Below are positions 17,124 to 26,061 of a stretch of 64,000 bases of DNA, one piece after another. Both the position numbers and the translations under genes were made by a program. Under the pieces are notes generated by a model. The model was not told where the DNA came from. It was given only the letters and a program-made list of their open reading frames with translations, and searched no databases. The DNA comes from Desulfomonile tiedjei (GTDB taxonomy: Bacteria > Desulfobacterota > Desulfomonilia > Desulfomonilales > Desulfomonilaceae). The DNA is taken from positions 179,897 through 243,896 of the forward strand of contig JACRDF010000006.1 in the NCBI GenBank assembly GCA_016212925.1, given 5' to 3'. The first letter of the stretch is position 1; every line of letters starts with the position of its first letter.

Positions 17124-20114
17124 CTAGAACAATTCACACTGTGAGGGTCCGCGGCGACCACGACCTTTGCCTTTCAAAGGCTCCATGAATTCGTACAGGG
17201 ATGGATCAGCATTCTCGACAAACCTGCAGAGAGGATTTTCCATCTGCCGGCCATAAAGAATTCTCCGCGAGGCGCGTGTCAGGAAAAGCTCTTTGCGAGC
17301 CCTTGTCATGGCGACATAAAGGAGCCTCCGTTCTTCATCCATATCAAAATAGTGGCCTTCGGATTCCGCCATGACCGTGCATGGAATTATCCCGTCTTCG
17401 CAACCGGCGATAAACACCACAGGAAACTCCAGACCTTTAGACGCGTGGATCGTCATAAGAGTGACCGCTTCCGCTCGCGGGTCGATGGCTTCCGCTTCCT
17501 CCTCGGGATTAACCGTTCGGACTCTCTGGTAAGGAATGCCCGAAGTCGAGAAAGCCTCTTCCAGCACGTCACCGATCGCATTCAAACGAAAGAGCACTGC
17601 AAAATCCCGGAAGCCGAGTTCCCGCGCCTGCCCTGTTGCACGGCCGGCATCAAGGGAAAAAAAGGAAGAACCTCCTATTAGCCTCTCTATGGTCCTGGCT
17701 ATGAACTCCCCCTCGCTGGAAGGTTCCGGCAGTCGGACCATTTTTACGGGTGTCTCGCCTTCCTGCTCCGCAAGCAGAGGCAGCTCTCCAGCGTGGTCAT
17801 CGAGAACATCCAGAGCGGCGTTCAGAACAGTCTTCTGAGAGCGATAATTCTTGGCAAGCCGAACAAGGCACGCTTCAGGATAATCGTCAATAAAGCTCAA
17901 GAAAAACTTCCTGTCCGACCCCCGAAAACCGTAGATGGCCTGGCACGGATCACCGATTGCAAAAAGGCCGCGGCCACCCGGGCGGGCCAATAAGGTGACC
18001 ATGTGGTACTGGGCCCTATTGACGTCCTGGAACTCGTCCACCAAGAGGTTCCGCCCTATAATTTCGCTTATCTTCCGGGCTTCCTCCGGATTTTCTCGCA
18101 GCGCGGTTACAGGTTTCACCACCAGATCGTCCAAGTCGAATGCGCGCTTTTCATGCAAGAGCTTCTCGTAGGCCAGGTAGGGGGCACGCGTTTCCGGCGG
18201 GACGGAGGAATCCGAAGGAAGCATCAGGTTTTGTTTTAGAAGGCTCACTTCATCGAAAAGGCGCGCGATCCTTGCCGTGGGCAATTTTGAATCGGTCTCC
18301 TTCACGGCATGTCTGAATAGAGCCAGGGCCTCGTCGCGGTCGAGGATTGTGTCTCTGAGCCCCAACTCTCCGAGATTTTCGCACAAATTTAATATTCGCG
18401 TCCCCAACTGATGAAAGGTGCCTACCCAACAATCGTCAACTTGCGCCTCCGATAGCAGCCCGGCGAGTCGTTCCCGAACCTCCTGAGCGGCTTTGCGGGT
18501 AAAGGTCACCGCGGTGATTTCGCTGGGTTGAGCAGTGCCGCTTTGTATCAAACCGGCTATTCTGTGGCACAGAGTCCGAGTCTTTCCGGTTCCTGGACCG
18601 GCCTGAACCACCACCGGCCGATCCAGAATATCCACAGCGGCTTGCTGCTCCTCATTTAGCCCGAAATCCTTTTCTTTTTGACCGACGGTGTCGGGACCCT
18701 TGAGCTTGCCGGCTTTGGGCCCGGCAGGTCCGCGCTTTTTCGGCGCGGCTTTCCTTTTAGGTTGCTCAACGGAGAGAAAGGTATTCTGGCCGGCAAAATG
18801 GTCGCGTTCACCCGGTCCGAACAATTGCACCGTGCCGTATTCGCCGTCATAGCCTGCCTGTATGGAAACGCCTCCTTTTCTGACTCTTTTGATGGCCTCT
18901 ACTACTATCTCGGGCACGTGAGGAGATATTTCCTCCACAGGCAGGGACCACAAAATCCGCAACTCCGGACCCAGACGGCCAATGATGTCAGTGTACAGGG
19001 CCTTCACTTTTTTCGACTGCGGCCCAACATCCAGGGCCTGAGCTAGGATTTCCTCAAGCGGCAGCATCTTCCAGAAGGGAGCGGCTCGCTCGGCCTTTGT
19101 GCCCGGATCTCGACCCGCGAGTTCATTGACTCGGTTCATTACGCCGACGGTCACAGGATGGCCGCAAACAGGGCATTTGCCCGAAATCTTCTCGGTTTCT
19201 TCCGGGTCCAGCCGCGTGGAGCATTTCCGGTGCCCGTCCAGGTGGTATTTCCCCTCTTCGGGGAAGAACTCAATCGTGCCGATAAAGCCTGGGGGGCCAG
19301 TGTAAGCAGCAAGGTCCGGAACGCCTTGGGCTGTTCCAAGTTTGCGGCCAATTCCGCCTGCTTTGATGGCTTCGCGCAAGGCCGCATAGCCCGGATCTCC
19401 GGCGATTATGTTGACCTCTCGGCCCAAACGGGAAGGCGAATGGCTGTCCGAATTTGAAACCAGCGTGTAAGGGTCAAGGCGGCCCACACGATGGTTCATC
19501 TCCGGATCTGACGACAGGCCTGTTTCAAGCGCAAAGATCTGGGACGCGAGGTCTTCAAAGCACTCCTCCACCGAATCAAAACCCGACTTGGAGCCGAGTA
19601 TGGAGAACCACGGCGTCCACACGTGAGCGGGAATGAGAAAAGAATCAGCGCTTGTCTCCAAAGCGATCTCGAGAAGATCTCTACTATCAAGCCCCAAGAT
19701 GGGCCGTCCGTCGGACCTGATGTTGCCGATCCGTTCAAGCCTTGCGCTGAAACGTTCCATGGCGTCCATGTCCGGCATAAACACCAGATTGTGGACCTTT
19801 CTGGTCGCTCCTTGCTTCTTGTAGATGGAGCTTATTTCCACATTGAGAATGAAACTGACATCACGGGGACTAAATCCGCCGGGAAGGGCGGAATCCTTTG
19901 GGGCATGCTCCTTCTTGAGGCGAAACAGGCCGTCCTCAGCCTCTTCGAGCATTTCATGGATGTCTCGTCTCCATTCGGGATGAGTGAAGTCTCCGGTGGC
20001 CAAAACCCGAATGCCCTTTAGAGCGGACCACCTGGCCAACTCAACCAGATTGCAGTCCCGGGATGTCGCCCTGGAGTATTTAGAATGAATATGCAAATCG
20101 GCAAAATAGATCAC
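17124..20114 (-). CDS. PHP-domain / UvrD-Rep helicase fusion
   Basis: A 996-residue fusion. Residues about 1-260 are a PHP-type phosphoesterase with DLHIHSKYS at residue 6 and further metal ligands (ATGDFTHPEW, NVEIS, PAHVWTPW, VSNSDSHSPS). A putative Zn element follows near 290-315 (HRKCS ... CPVCGHPV), then a linker. From about 485 it is a superfamily 1 helicase: Walker A QAGPGTGKTRTL, motif II VDEFQDV, GDPCQAIYGFRGSD (III), TIHASKGLEFPVVFIAG (V) and LLYVAMTRARKELFL (VI). It unwinds DNA with ATP; the PHP part may cleave or proofread DNA. Start is GTG 20114 with GAGGAG upstream. No recB/addB-like partner is adjacent. Confidence 0.9.
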   Translation of the reverse strand: MIYFADLHIHSKYSRATSRDCNLVELARWSALKGIRVLATGDFTHPEWRRDIHEMLEEAEDGLFRLKKEHAPKDSALPGGFSPRDVSFILNVEISSIYKKQGATRKVHNLVFMPDMDAMERFSARLERIGNIRSDGRPILGLDSRDLLEIALETSADSFLIPAHVWTPWFSILGSKSGFDSVEECFEDLASQIFALETGLSSDPEMNHRVGRLDPYTLVSNSDSHSPSRLGREVNIIAGDPGYAALREAIKAGGIGRKLGTAQGVPDLAAYTGPPGFIGTIEFFPEEGKYHLDGHRKCSTRLDPEETEKISGKCPVCGHPVTVGVMNRVNELAGRDPGTKAERAAPFWKMLPLEEILAQALDVGPQSKKVKALYTDIIGRLGPELRILWSLPVEEISPHVPEIVVEAIKRVRKGGVSIQAGYDGEYGTVQLFGPGERDHFAGQNTFLSVEQPKRKAAPKKRGPAGPKAGKLKGPDTVGQKEKDFGLNEEQQAAVDILDRPVVVQAGPGTGKTRTLCHRIAGLIQSGTAQPSEITAVTFTRKAAQEVRERLAGLLSEAQVDDCWVGTFHQLGTRILNLCENLGELGLRDTILDRDEALALFRHAVKETDSKLPTARIARLFDEVSLLKQNLMLPSDSSVPPETRAPYLAYEKLLHEKRAFDLDDLVVKPVTALRENPEEARKISEIIGRNLLVDEFQDVNRAQYHMVTLLARPGGRGLFAIGDPCQAIYGFRGSDRKFFLSFIDDYPEACLVRLAKNYRSQKTVLNAALDVLDDHAGELPLLAEQEGETPVKMVRLPEPSSEGEFIARTIERLIGGSSFFSLDAGRATGQARELGFRDFAVLFRLNAIGDVLEEAFSTSGIPYQRVRTVNPEEEAEAIDPRAEAVTLMTIHASKGLEFPVVFIAGCEDGIIPCTVMAESEGHYFDMDEERRLLYVAMTRARKELFLTRASRRILYGRQMENPLCRFVENADPSLYEFMEPLKGKGRGRRGPSQCELF

Positions 20115-20760
20115 CGAGACATCTCCTCTGTCTGCCGCGAGGCGTCTTTCCGAGTTATAAAAGGGGTCAACCCCAGGCTTTTTGATTCGTTGAGCATTTA
20201 GCTTATATCTTCGTTTCTTTCAGTGTGTTACACGTTGCAAGGCGTCTGCCGGAAGCTCCGGTAGCGGCAAGGGCCGGTGAGTAAGAAACGATCAAGACCA
20301 GAGTTACCGGAATAGCAAGGTATAATTCAAGTGCGCTCTCGTCGAGAAACCGTCATCAGCCGCTTTCTACCAGAGTGTCTCTGATTCCCTTTTCCGTTAG
20401 TTTGCGAAATCACTCGATTCTGCGCTCAGGTGGCCCTGCCTTGACGACCACGGGGCTAGCTGATAAGATCTTTGCCAGGTTTTGGCTCCGGGAACACAGG
20501 GACTCAGCGCTGCCCCGGACGCGGCCGGACACGGGGGCAGCGATGATGGCTGCGGAATGCCTCGGGGCATGACCGTCTTAATTGAATTTGGGTATGAATA
20601 TCTGATGGGTAAAGCATTGTCAACGATCAAGGATACTTGGGGAACGAAGAGGGACGACTGTCCTCGGGGTACTGGTTCCGGCCGCGATCGGTCAAGGACG
20701 ATCAAGCCGGTGGAACCCGTGCCGAGGAATTCAAGGGACCGGACTCCTCACGATCGGCAA
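20115..20760. other. Intergenic region, 646 bases
   Basis: No convincing gene. An ATG frame from 20482 is continuous with the secreted protein that starts at 20761, but its first 93 codons are rich in Arg/Gly/Pro, lack a ribosome site and would bury the signal peptide. I saw no clear promoter pair or terminator. Confidence 0.35.
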
Positions 20761-22155
20761 ATGACCTCAACAGCCGATTTTACAGGCCGCATCGTATCAT
20801 TTCTGCTATGCCTTTTCATTCTTGGCGCTTCAACAATAGCGTCGGCGGACAGCTTCTACGACGATCCGCCACTGTGGGAGCCCTTGCTTTGGGGCGGCAA
20901 GGTTGGGCAGTCCCCGCCGAAGGAACAGGCCTCGTCGGATCAGTCACGATTGAATAACGAAGGACAAACAAGCCACCCATACGGCGGCTACCTGAATAGA
21001 GGGCCGCAGAGCGGCGATACATCGGCGACGAGCCTTTCAGAACGGTCTTACACGAGTACGGGCTCTTCCGATGTTGGTTCGCCTGCGGATTTCTCGGCAA
21101 CCGGCTTGCATTCCACTACAGTTCCTCCGAAGCGGGTTATTGACCAAACACGGGAAGATGACAGGGCATCTTTTGAGCCATTGGAGCTGAAGAACATCCC
21201 TCGGCTTTATGTCACCCCACATCTGCCTGGAGAAGGGGTCTGGGAGTGCCGAGGCCTCCCTGCCTTGCCTGACGGATCTCCCGCGATGTACAAGACCAGT
21301 TATCGGCCGAGTGCCAAGTATGCCAACGCGATAGTGCACATGCTCCTGTTCGATATGAAGCGGCTGTCTATGAAACTCTATCTGGGTTCCACAGAGCCCG
21401 GTGCATCCAAAGGAACATCTGCGATCGAATCTGATAAGAAATCCGGCCTTTTGGCTATCACCAACGCCCTATGGAAGCAGCGCCACTCCGGAGAGGCCGG
21501 TACGATTTTCCGCGGTTCGGTGGTGAAGAAGTTGTTCCCGGGAATGGCCACGCTGGCCGTTTACAAAGACGGATCTGCGGACATCCTGGAATGGAACGAC
21601 GGCATCCCCGTTTCGCTCATAAGTGACGCCAAACAGCTCAAACACCTCATCGTCAAGGACGGAAAAGTGGTGGAATCCGTCATAAAAGGCGGTCAGCGAG
21701 CCGATTCGGAAATAGGCATGGGCTTCCTCCTTGTCGAGGACGAATCCGCGTCATCACCATCGTCGTCATATTATCCGTATTATTGGGGTTATTACGGCGG
21801 AGGAGGAGGGTCACCCACCCACACCTCGGGCGAGGATTGGTTCATTGCCACACGAAGCGCTTTCGGGGTCCGCAAGGACGGAAATCTCGTCTTTGCCATC
21901 GGGCACCATATCAGTACTAAGGACCTGGCCAAAGCTCTGGTGCTGGCAGGATGCGAGCGAGCGATGCACGGGGATGCCAATCCTCACAACGTGCTTGCCA
22001 ATCTTTATTTCAATTCAGGAAACGGGGACGTTTCCAAGAAGGTCAAGCTTTCACCGGATCAGAGGAGCGATACTCTTAACCGATACGTTGAAAGAAGTTA
22101 CACGAGCGATTTTTTTGCTTTTTTCACCATTGATGAGGAAAGGGATTCCTCATGA
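20761..22155 (+). CDS. Secreted protein of unknown function
   Basis: A 464-residue exported protein. ATG 20761 was chosen because it starts a normal signal peptide (FTGRIVSFLLCLFILGASTIASA, cut before DSFYDD); no ribosome site is obvious. The first 130 mature residues are Ser/Thr/Pro/Gly-rich and probably disordered. A folded part follows from about residue 140 (PRLYVTPHLPGEGVWECRGLP), and later parts read like calcium-free beta-propeller or phosphodiester-type repeats (MATLAVYKDGSADILEWNDG; AFGVRKDGNLVFAIGHH), the latter resembling a phosphodiester glycosidase or DUF2233-like fold. A Tyr/Ser/Gly-rich loop (SYYPYYWGYYGGGGG) lies near residue 345. Its stop overlaps the next gene by 4 bases. 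Confidence 0.6.
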   Translation: MTSTADFTGRIVSFLLCLFILGASTIASADSFYDDPPLWEPLLWGGKVGQSPPKEQASSDQSRLNNEGQTSHPYGGYLNRGPQSGDTSATSLSERSYTSTGSSDVGSPADFSATGLHSTTVPPKRVIDQTREDDRASFEPLELKNIPRLYVTPHLPGEGVWECRGLPALPDGSPAMYKTSYRPSAKYANAIVHMLLFDMKRLSMKLYLGSTEPGASKGTSAIESDKKSGLLAITNALWKQRHSGEAGTIFRGSVVKKLFPGMATLAVYKDGSADILEWNDGIPVSLISDAKQLKHLIVKDGKVVESVIKGGQRADSEIGMGFLLVEDESASSPSSSYYPYYWGYYGGGGGSPTHTSGEDWFIATRSAFGVRKDGNLVFAIGHHISTKDLAKALVLAGCERAMHGDANPHNVLANLYFNSGNGDVSKKVKLSPDQRSDTLNRYVERSYTSDFFAFFTIDEERDSS

Positions 22156-22784
22156 AGTTCAGGTTTATTCTTTTTCTGGTAATTGCCTTAGGCATGGCCT
22201 GGTGCATAGCACCTCCAAAAGCCGAGGCCCTTGAAGAGCCTTGCGAAACAGAGCATGAAAGATGGTCCGTTTCGTCGGCTAATTTGCGAGCTGCCCTCGA
22301 GCAGTATGGGCAAATCAAGGAACAGTCGATGGCTTCTGAGATTACGGAGTCCCTGGGGAGACAGAACACGGGATCAATGGCCCGGATCGTTCAATCCGCG
22401 CTGAAGCAACGTAGTGAAATATTGGCTGCCGCCGAGGCAAAGTGTCTAAAACTGGCGAACGATGAAAAATACGCTTTCGAGGCCCTTCGACGGTGTGTAT
22501 CGACACCACAGCAGAGACGCAACAGTAGTCTCGCGGCTACTCTGGCCACCATTTCCCGCGATCGCGAAAGACTGCTGAAACATCTGCAGGATCTCTTGTT
22601 GGATGAGGCCTACGTCCAATACAAAGGCGAAAGAGAGAATTCCGCTAGGGCCAATTCCGACTACGGACAGGATCAGGCTCCGCGGATGACGTATCAGCAA
22701 TGGGGACCGAATTCGGGGACGGATCGACGATGGTCCGGGGGCTACCCGAACGCGCAAAACCCGTACGGCTATTATTCGAGATGA
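22152..22784 (+). CDS. Secreted helical protein of unknown function
   Basis: A 210-residue protein starting at ATG 22152, which overlaps the previous stop as ATGA and has GGAAAGGG upstream, so the two are translationally coupled. Signal peptide MKFRFILFLVIALGMAWC...AEA is cut before LEEPC. The mature part is helical with Cys residues at CETEH, AKCLKL and RRCVST that could form disulfides, and it ends in a Gly/Asn/Tyr-rich, probably disordered tail (GGYPNAQNPYGYYSR). No family recognised; probably works with the upstream secreted protein. Confidence 0.6.
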   Translation: MKFRFILFLVIALGMAWCIAPPKAEALEEPCETEHERWSVSSANLRAALEQYGQIKEQSMASEITESLGRQNTGSMARIVQSALKQRSEILAAAEAKCLKLANDEKYAFEALRRCVSTPQQRRNSSLAATLATISRDRERLLKHLQDLLLDEAYVQYKGERENSARANSDYGQDQAPRMTYQQWGPNSGTDRRWSGGYPNAQNPYGYYSR

Positions 22785-23212
22785 TGGGGGGACCGAAGCG
22801 GTCAGAGATTTGAGACGGAAGGCTTTCCAGGTTGCCTGTGCTGAAATGCCAATAATGTCAGGCCGGAAAACCTGCCGGAGAAAACAGTCTCCCCCCAAAG
22901 ACCGGATGGTTACCTGCGGATTCCATTTTGTCTTGACAATCACCGGGTTGAACGTTTAAGAGTATAAATTCTCGTGTCGGCGGCCGGATATTCCTCTGGA
23001 GGGCGGCCTGGAACCGTTGCATTTTCAGGTTGTTGAGTCTGCAACCGCTGCGATTGCGTCCTACAGCAGATCGTTCCTTGGGCCACGGGTGACGGTCGGC
23101 CGTGCCCTGGCCTCAAAACTACCGAGCTGAGCCCTGCCATTCGATTAGTCGGCGTTCATTTCGGCCCCAGTGTTATAGGAAAGAAAAAGACCCATCACAG
23201 ACAGGAGATACC
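22785..23212. other. Intergenic region upstream of the HU gene
   Basis: 428 bases, no gene seen. TTGACA at 22933-22938 is the only good -35 but lacks a well-spaced -10 (a TATAAA-like run lies 24 bases downstream). No terminator recognised after the secreted-protein gene. Confidence 0.3.
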
Positions 23213-23494
23213 ATGAACAAGTCGGACCTGGTAAAGTCTTTAGCCAAAGAAACAAATCTGCCCATGCGTAAGGCTGAAGAAATAGTTGATACGGTGTTCA
23301 ACACCATGGCTGACGCGCTGGTGGCCGGAGACCGTATCGAGGTCCGAGGATTCGGATCTTTCGTCGTGAAAGAGTATGAAGGCTACACTGGAAGGAATCC
23401 CAAGACGGGGGAACTTATTGAAGTGAACACCAAACGCTTGCCTTTTTTTAAGACAGGCAAGGAGCTTAAAGAGAAGCTCAACGGGGAACTCTGA
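23213..23494 (+). CDS. HU/IHF-family DNA-bending protein
   Basis: A 93-residue nucleoid protein. ATG 23213 follows AGGAGATA. The fold is complete: helical N-terminus MNKSDLVKSLAKET, dimer helix KAEEIVDTVFNTMADAL, beta arms with RIEVRGFGSFVVKEYEGYTGRNPKTGE (Arg/Pro-tipped minor-groove arm GRNPKTGE) and the C-terminal FFKTGKELKEKLN helix. The VKEYEGYTGRNPKTGE arm resembles IHF-beta and HU alike, so I keep the broad name. Single gene, strongly conserved. Confidence 0.93.
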   Translation: MNKSDLVKSLAKETNLPMRKAEEIVDTVFNTMADALVAGDRIEVRGFGSFVVKEYEGYTGRNPKTGELIEVNTKRLPFFKTGKELKEKLNGEL

Positions 23495-23561
23495 ACCCTC
23501 CGGTTCCTTTGCGGCACCTTATTCAATTTCTCTTATAGCCTGCACGCAAGATTTATGAATA

Positions 23562-24671
23562 ATGGCACCTACGTATGGTCCGGAAAAGGCCTCGCTCTCT
23601 GAATTTCCAGCAAGATTGACGCGCCCGGTTTCCTCCATTATCTGTCTTTATGAGCCGTGCAAAAGGGCTGTCCGGCTCTATTCTTATCACATGGTATCTT
23701 TCCTCATCCTGGCAGCGGGCTTCGCGATCCCTTTCTCCGCGTCGCCCGTGGCCGCGGTCGAGCCCGGAGGGCCCGGTGCCTACACCCGCGCCGCCTATGT
23801 CCTTGCCCCTGAAACCCTGAAGAATGGTTTCTCTCTTGCCGGGGTGGAAATTCCCTTGGACAAGCACGACGTATCAACGCGCGTTGCGGAGCAGGTGAAC
23901 TTTCTCTTGATGGATAGGCGAGCGAGCATGATGCAGTGGTTCGACAGGATGGGCATGTACGGACCGATGATGCGGAAAGTGCTGGAAGACGAGGGGGCCC
24001 CCGCAGACCTGGTATATTTGGCAGCACTGATCAGCGACATGCTTCCCAACGCCAAGACCAAGACCGGCGGGGTAGGGTGGTGGGCCCTGGGGTCTCTCAA
24101 AGACAAGAAGAATTCATCTTCCGCACCGTGGATAGTGACAAACGACTGGGACGATCGGCGAGATCCCGTGCTCTCAACAAGAATCGCTGCCACGGTCCTT
24201 CAGGGACTACTACGCAAGGACCGAAAAACCAACTGGTTGCTGGCTATTTGCGCCTTTGTCGACGGAGCCGACAAAATCGATGCCATTTCGGACAAAGCTG
24301 CGGGCTTCTCCTATTGGGACATGACTCTTCCAAGTTATTCCGAGGTTGTCATTCCGCGACTCGCCGCGCTTAAGATGATCGATACTCACAGAGCATTCTA
24401 CGGGGTCCATGTTCCTTTGTTGCCGCCTGTGGAGTTCGACTATCTGGACAGATTGAAACTGTTGAAGGACCTGCCGCTGCATGTGGTTGCCAAGTGGTGT
24501 GGTACAAATGCGCGGAGCATCTGGGAGTTGAACCCCGGCGTAGACCCTTCCACCGGTATTCTTCCCAAACCGGACAGGAGGTCTCCGTCCGGGTTCCCCT
24601 TGAGAGTGCCCAAGGGAATGGGCACAAAAGTCCGTAAATTGCTCATCCAGGAAGGCTACTTGCAGAGTTGA
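23562..24671 (+). CDS. Degenerate MltD-like lytic-transglycosylase-fold protein
   Basis: A 369-residue exported protein related to membrane-bound lytic transglycosylase D. Conserved blocks are MQWFDRMGMYGPMMRKVLEDEG (helix leading to the active site), PADLVYLAAL, DDRRDPVLSTRIAATVLQGLL, and a C-terminal MltD-type block LPLHVVAKWCGTNARSIWELNPGV. The catalytic glutamate of LALIESGFNP is missing: here the row reads LAALISDMLP, with Ile157 at its place. The usual GLWQFMPGTA is also altered (GVGWWALGS). LysM repeats are absent. The signal or anchor helix is at residues 44-65; ATG 23691 is an alternative start, and neither has a clear ribosome site. Probably binds peptidoglycan without cutting it. 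Confidence 0.75.
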   Translation: MAPTYGPEKASLSEFPARLTRPVSSIICLYEPCKRAVRLYSYHMVSFLILAAGFAIPFSASPVAAVEPGGPGAYTRAAYVLAPETLKNGFSLAGVEIPLDKHDVSTRVAEQVNFLLMDRRASMMQWFDRMGMYGPMMRKVLEDEGAPADLVYLAALISDMLPNAKTKTGGVGWWALGSLKDKKNSSSAPWIVTNDWDDRRDPVLSTRIAATVLQGLLRKDRKTNWLLAICAFVDGADKIDAISDKAAGFSYWDMTLPSYSEVVIPRLAALKMIDTHRAFYGVHVPLLPPVEFDYLDRLKLLKDLPLHVVAKWCGTNARSIWELNPGVDPSTGILPKPDRRSPSGFPLRVPKGMGTKVRKLLIQEGYLQS

Positions 24672-24859
24672 CTCGAAGTAGCTGAACTGCGCCCACGGAT
24701 AGCTCCTTCCGGTTCTGGCGGCCAGTTGAGTTAATTTGGCCGAACAGATCACGATTACGAGAGTCCAAGAAACTGAGTCAAACCCGCGGCCGTTAGCTGC
24801 GACCGCGGTTAAAGCTGCGCACGGACTCGACGTTCTCCCCCGCTCCGAACAGGTCTACA

Positions 24860-26059
24860 GTGACTGGACCCTTGCTCATGCCCTCTGTTTCGCGAAAAGC
24901 GTTTCTCGCTAATGTTGCCTTGGCATTGGTTTCCACTGCATTTGCAGTGATCGCTGCCGCGGCAACGCTTGAGATAGTTTTGCGGATAGTCTCGCCGCCA
25001 ACCGTGTTTTCCACCAGGATCCCGCTAACGCCGAATCTAAGGTTGGACTTGAAAGTCAACATCAGAGGGGTCGCTCCGGCCGGGGTCCATACGACAAACG
25101 CGTGGGGGCTCAGAGGTCCGGAGCCCCCCGAGGAATGGGACAAAAACTATACGATCGTCACAATCGGCGGGAGCACCACGCATTGCTTCTATTTGGATGA
25201 TCGCAAGACCTGGCCCTATCTGCTGCAGGAAGACCTCAGAAAAGAATGCCCCCCGGACTTCAAGGGGAAGTGCCCCAACGTCTGGATCGGAAATGGGGGG
25301 ACCGACGGACAGACCACCAGAGCCCACATCATTTTTATGAAGGACATCATTTCTAAAATAAGACCCGACGCGGTGATCTTTCTTGCGGGAATCAACGACC
25401 TGGCGCTTTCAATCGAGGAAGGCTTCTTCGAGAAAGGCAATCCGCAGGACACCAATCGGGTGTCATGGACAAGGTGGCTGTACGACCGAAGCCGCCTGCT
25501 GCAGGTAATTCACGCTTGGAAGAAAGTGCTTATTGATCGAGCCTATGTAGTGGAATCCACCGGCCATCAGACTCGTGAGCCCCAACCCTTGGCCGCGCCT
25601 GCAATGACGCTTCCTCCGGATCCGAAGTCCCTTCTGGTGGGATTGGATGAGTACCGTCAAAACCTCAAAGAGCTTGCGCGGCTGGGCCGTGCAATGAACG
25701 TCCGAACCATCTTCTTGACGCAGCCGATCCTATACGAGGAATCCGAATTCTGGAAAGGCATGGAGGCCGGCTATTACTGGGTCGGCAAGCCAAAACACCT
25801 TTTGTCCGCGGCAAGCATACGCGTCTTACTTGATATCTATAACGACGAGTTGCTGAAAGTCTGTAGGGAAGAAAACCTGGACTGCTTCGATCTGGCTTCG
25901 CAAATACCGCGCACCGAAGAGTATTTCTACGATCTGTGCCATTTCACGGAAAAGGGAGCCGACCTGGTCGCGCGAAAAGTGACCGAATATCTCAACTCGG
26001 CTTCCGCTGGCCCCCAGACTGATCCTGAGTCGCTCTCCAAATCGAGGCAATCGCAGTGA
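24860..26059 (+). CDS. SGNH/GDSL-type hydrolase, membrane-anchored
   Basis: A 399-residue protein. An N-terminal hydrophobic segment (ANVALALVSTAFAVIAAAATL, about 16-36) anchors or exports it. The SGNH blocks are present: block I IGGSTTHCFYLDD (Ser in GGST), block II GNGGTDGQTT, block III VIFLAGINDLA (GxND), and block V FYDLCHFTEKGADLVA with the Asp-x-x-His pair. Such enzymes are esterases or acetylhydrolases acting on glycans or lipids. The start may be ATG 24860 or the ATG seven codons later (MPSVSRKAF); no strong ribosome site. The stop is 2 bases from the convergent chaN stop. Confidence 0.85.
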   Translation: MTGPLLMPSVSRKAFLANVALALVSTAFAVIAAAATLEIVLRIVSPPTVFSTRIPLTPNLRLDLKVNIRGVAPAGVHTTNAWGLRGPEPPEEWDKNYTIVTIGGSTTHCFYLDDRKTWPYLLQEDLRKECPPDFKGKCPNVWIGNGGTDGQTTRAHIIFMKDIISKIRPDAVIFLAGINDLALSIEEGFFEKGNPQDTNRVSWTRWLYDRSRLLQVIHAWKKVLIDRAYVVESTGHQTREPQPLAAPAMTLPPDPKSLLVGLDEYRQNLKELARLGRAMNVRTIFLTQPILYEESEFWKGMEAGYYWVGKPKHLLSAASIRVLLDIYNDELLKVCREENLDCFDLASQIPRTEEYFYDLCHFTEKGADLVARKVTEYLNSASAGPQTDPESLSKSRQSQ

Positions 26060-26061
26060 CC

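Noticed and set aside
20482..20760. Upstream extension of the secreted protein
   Set aside because: Would bury the signal peptide, lacks a ribosome site and has odd composition.
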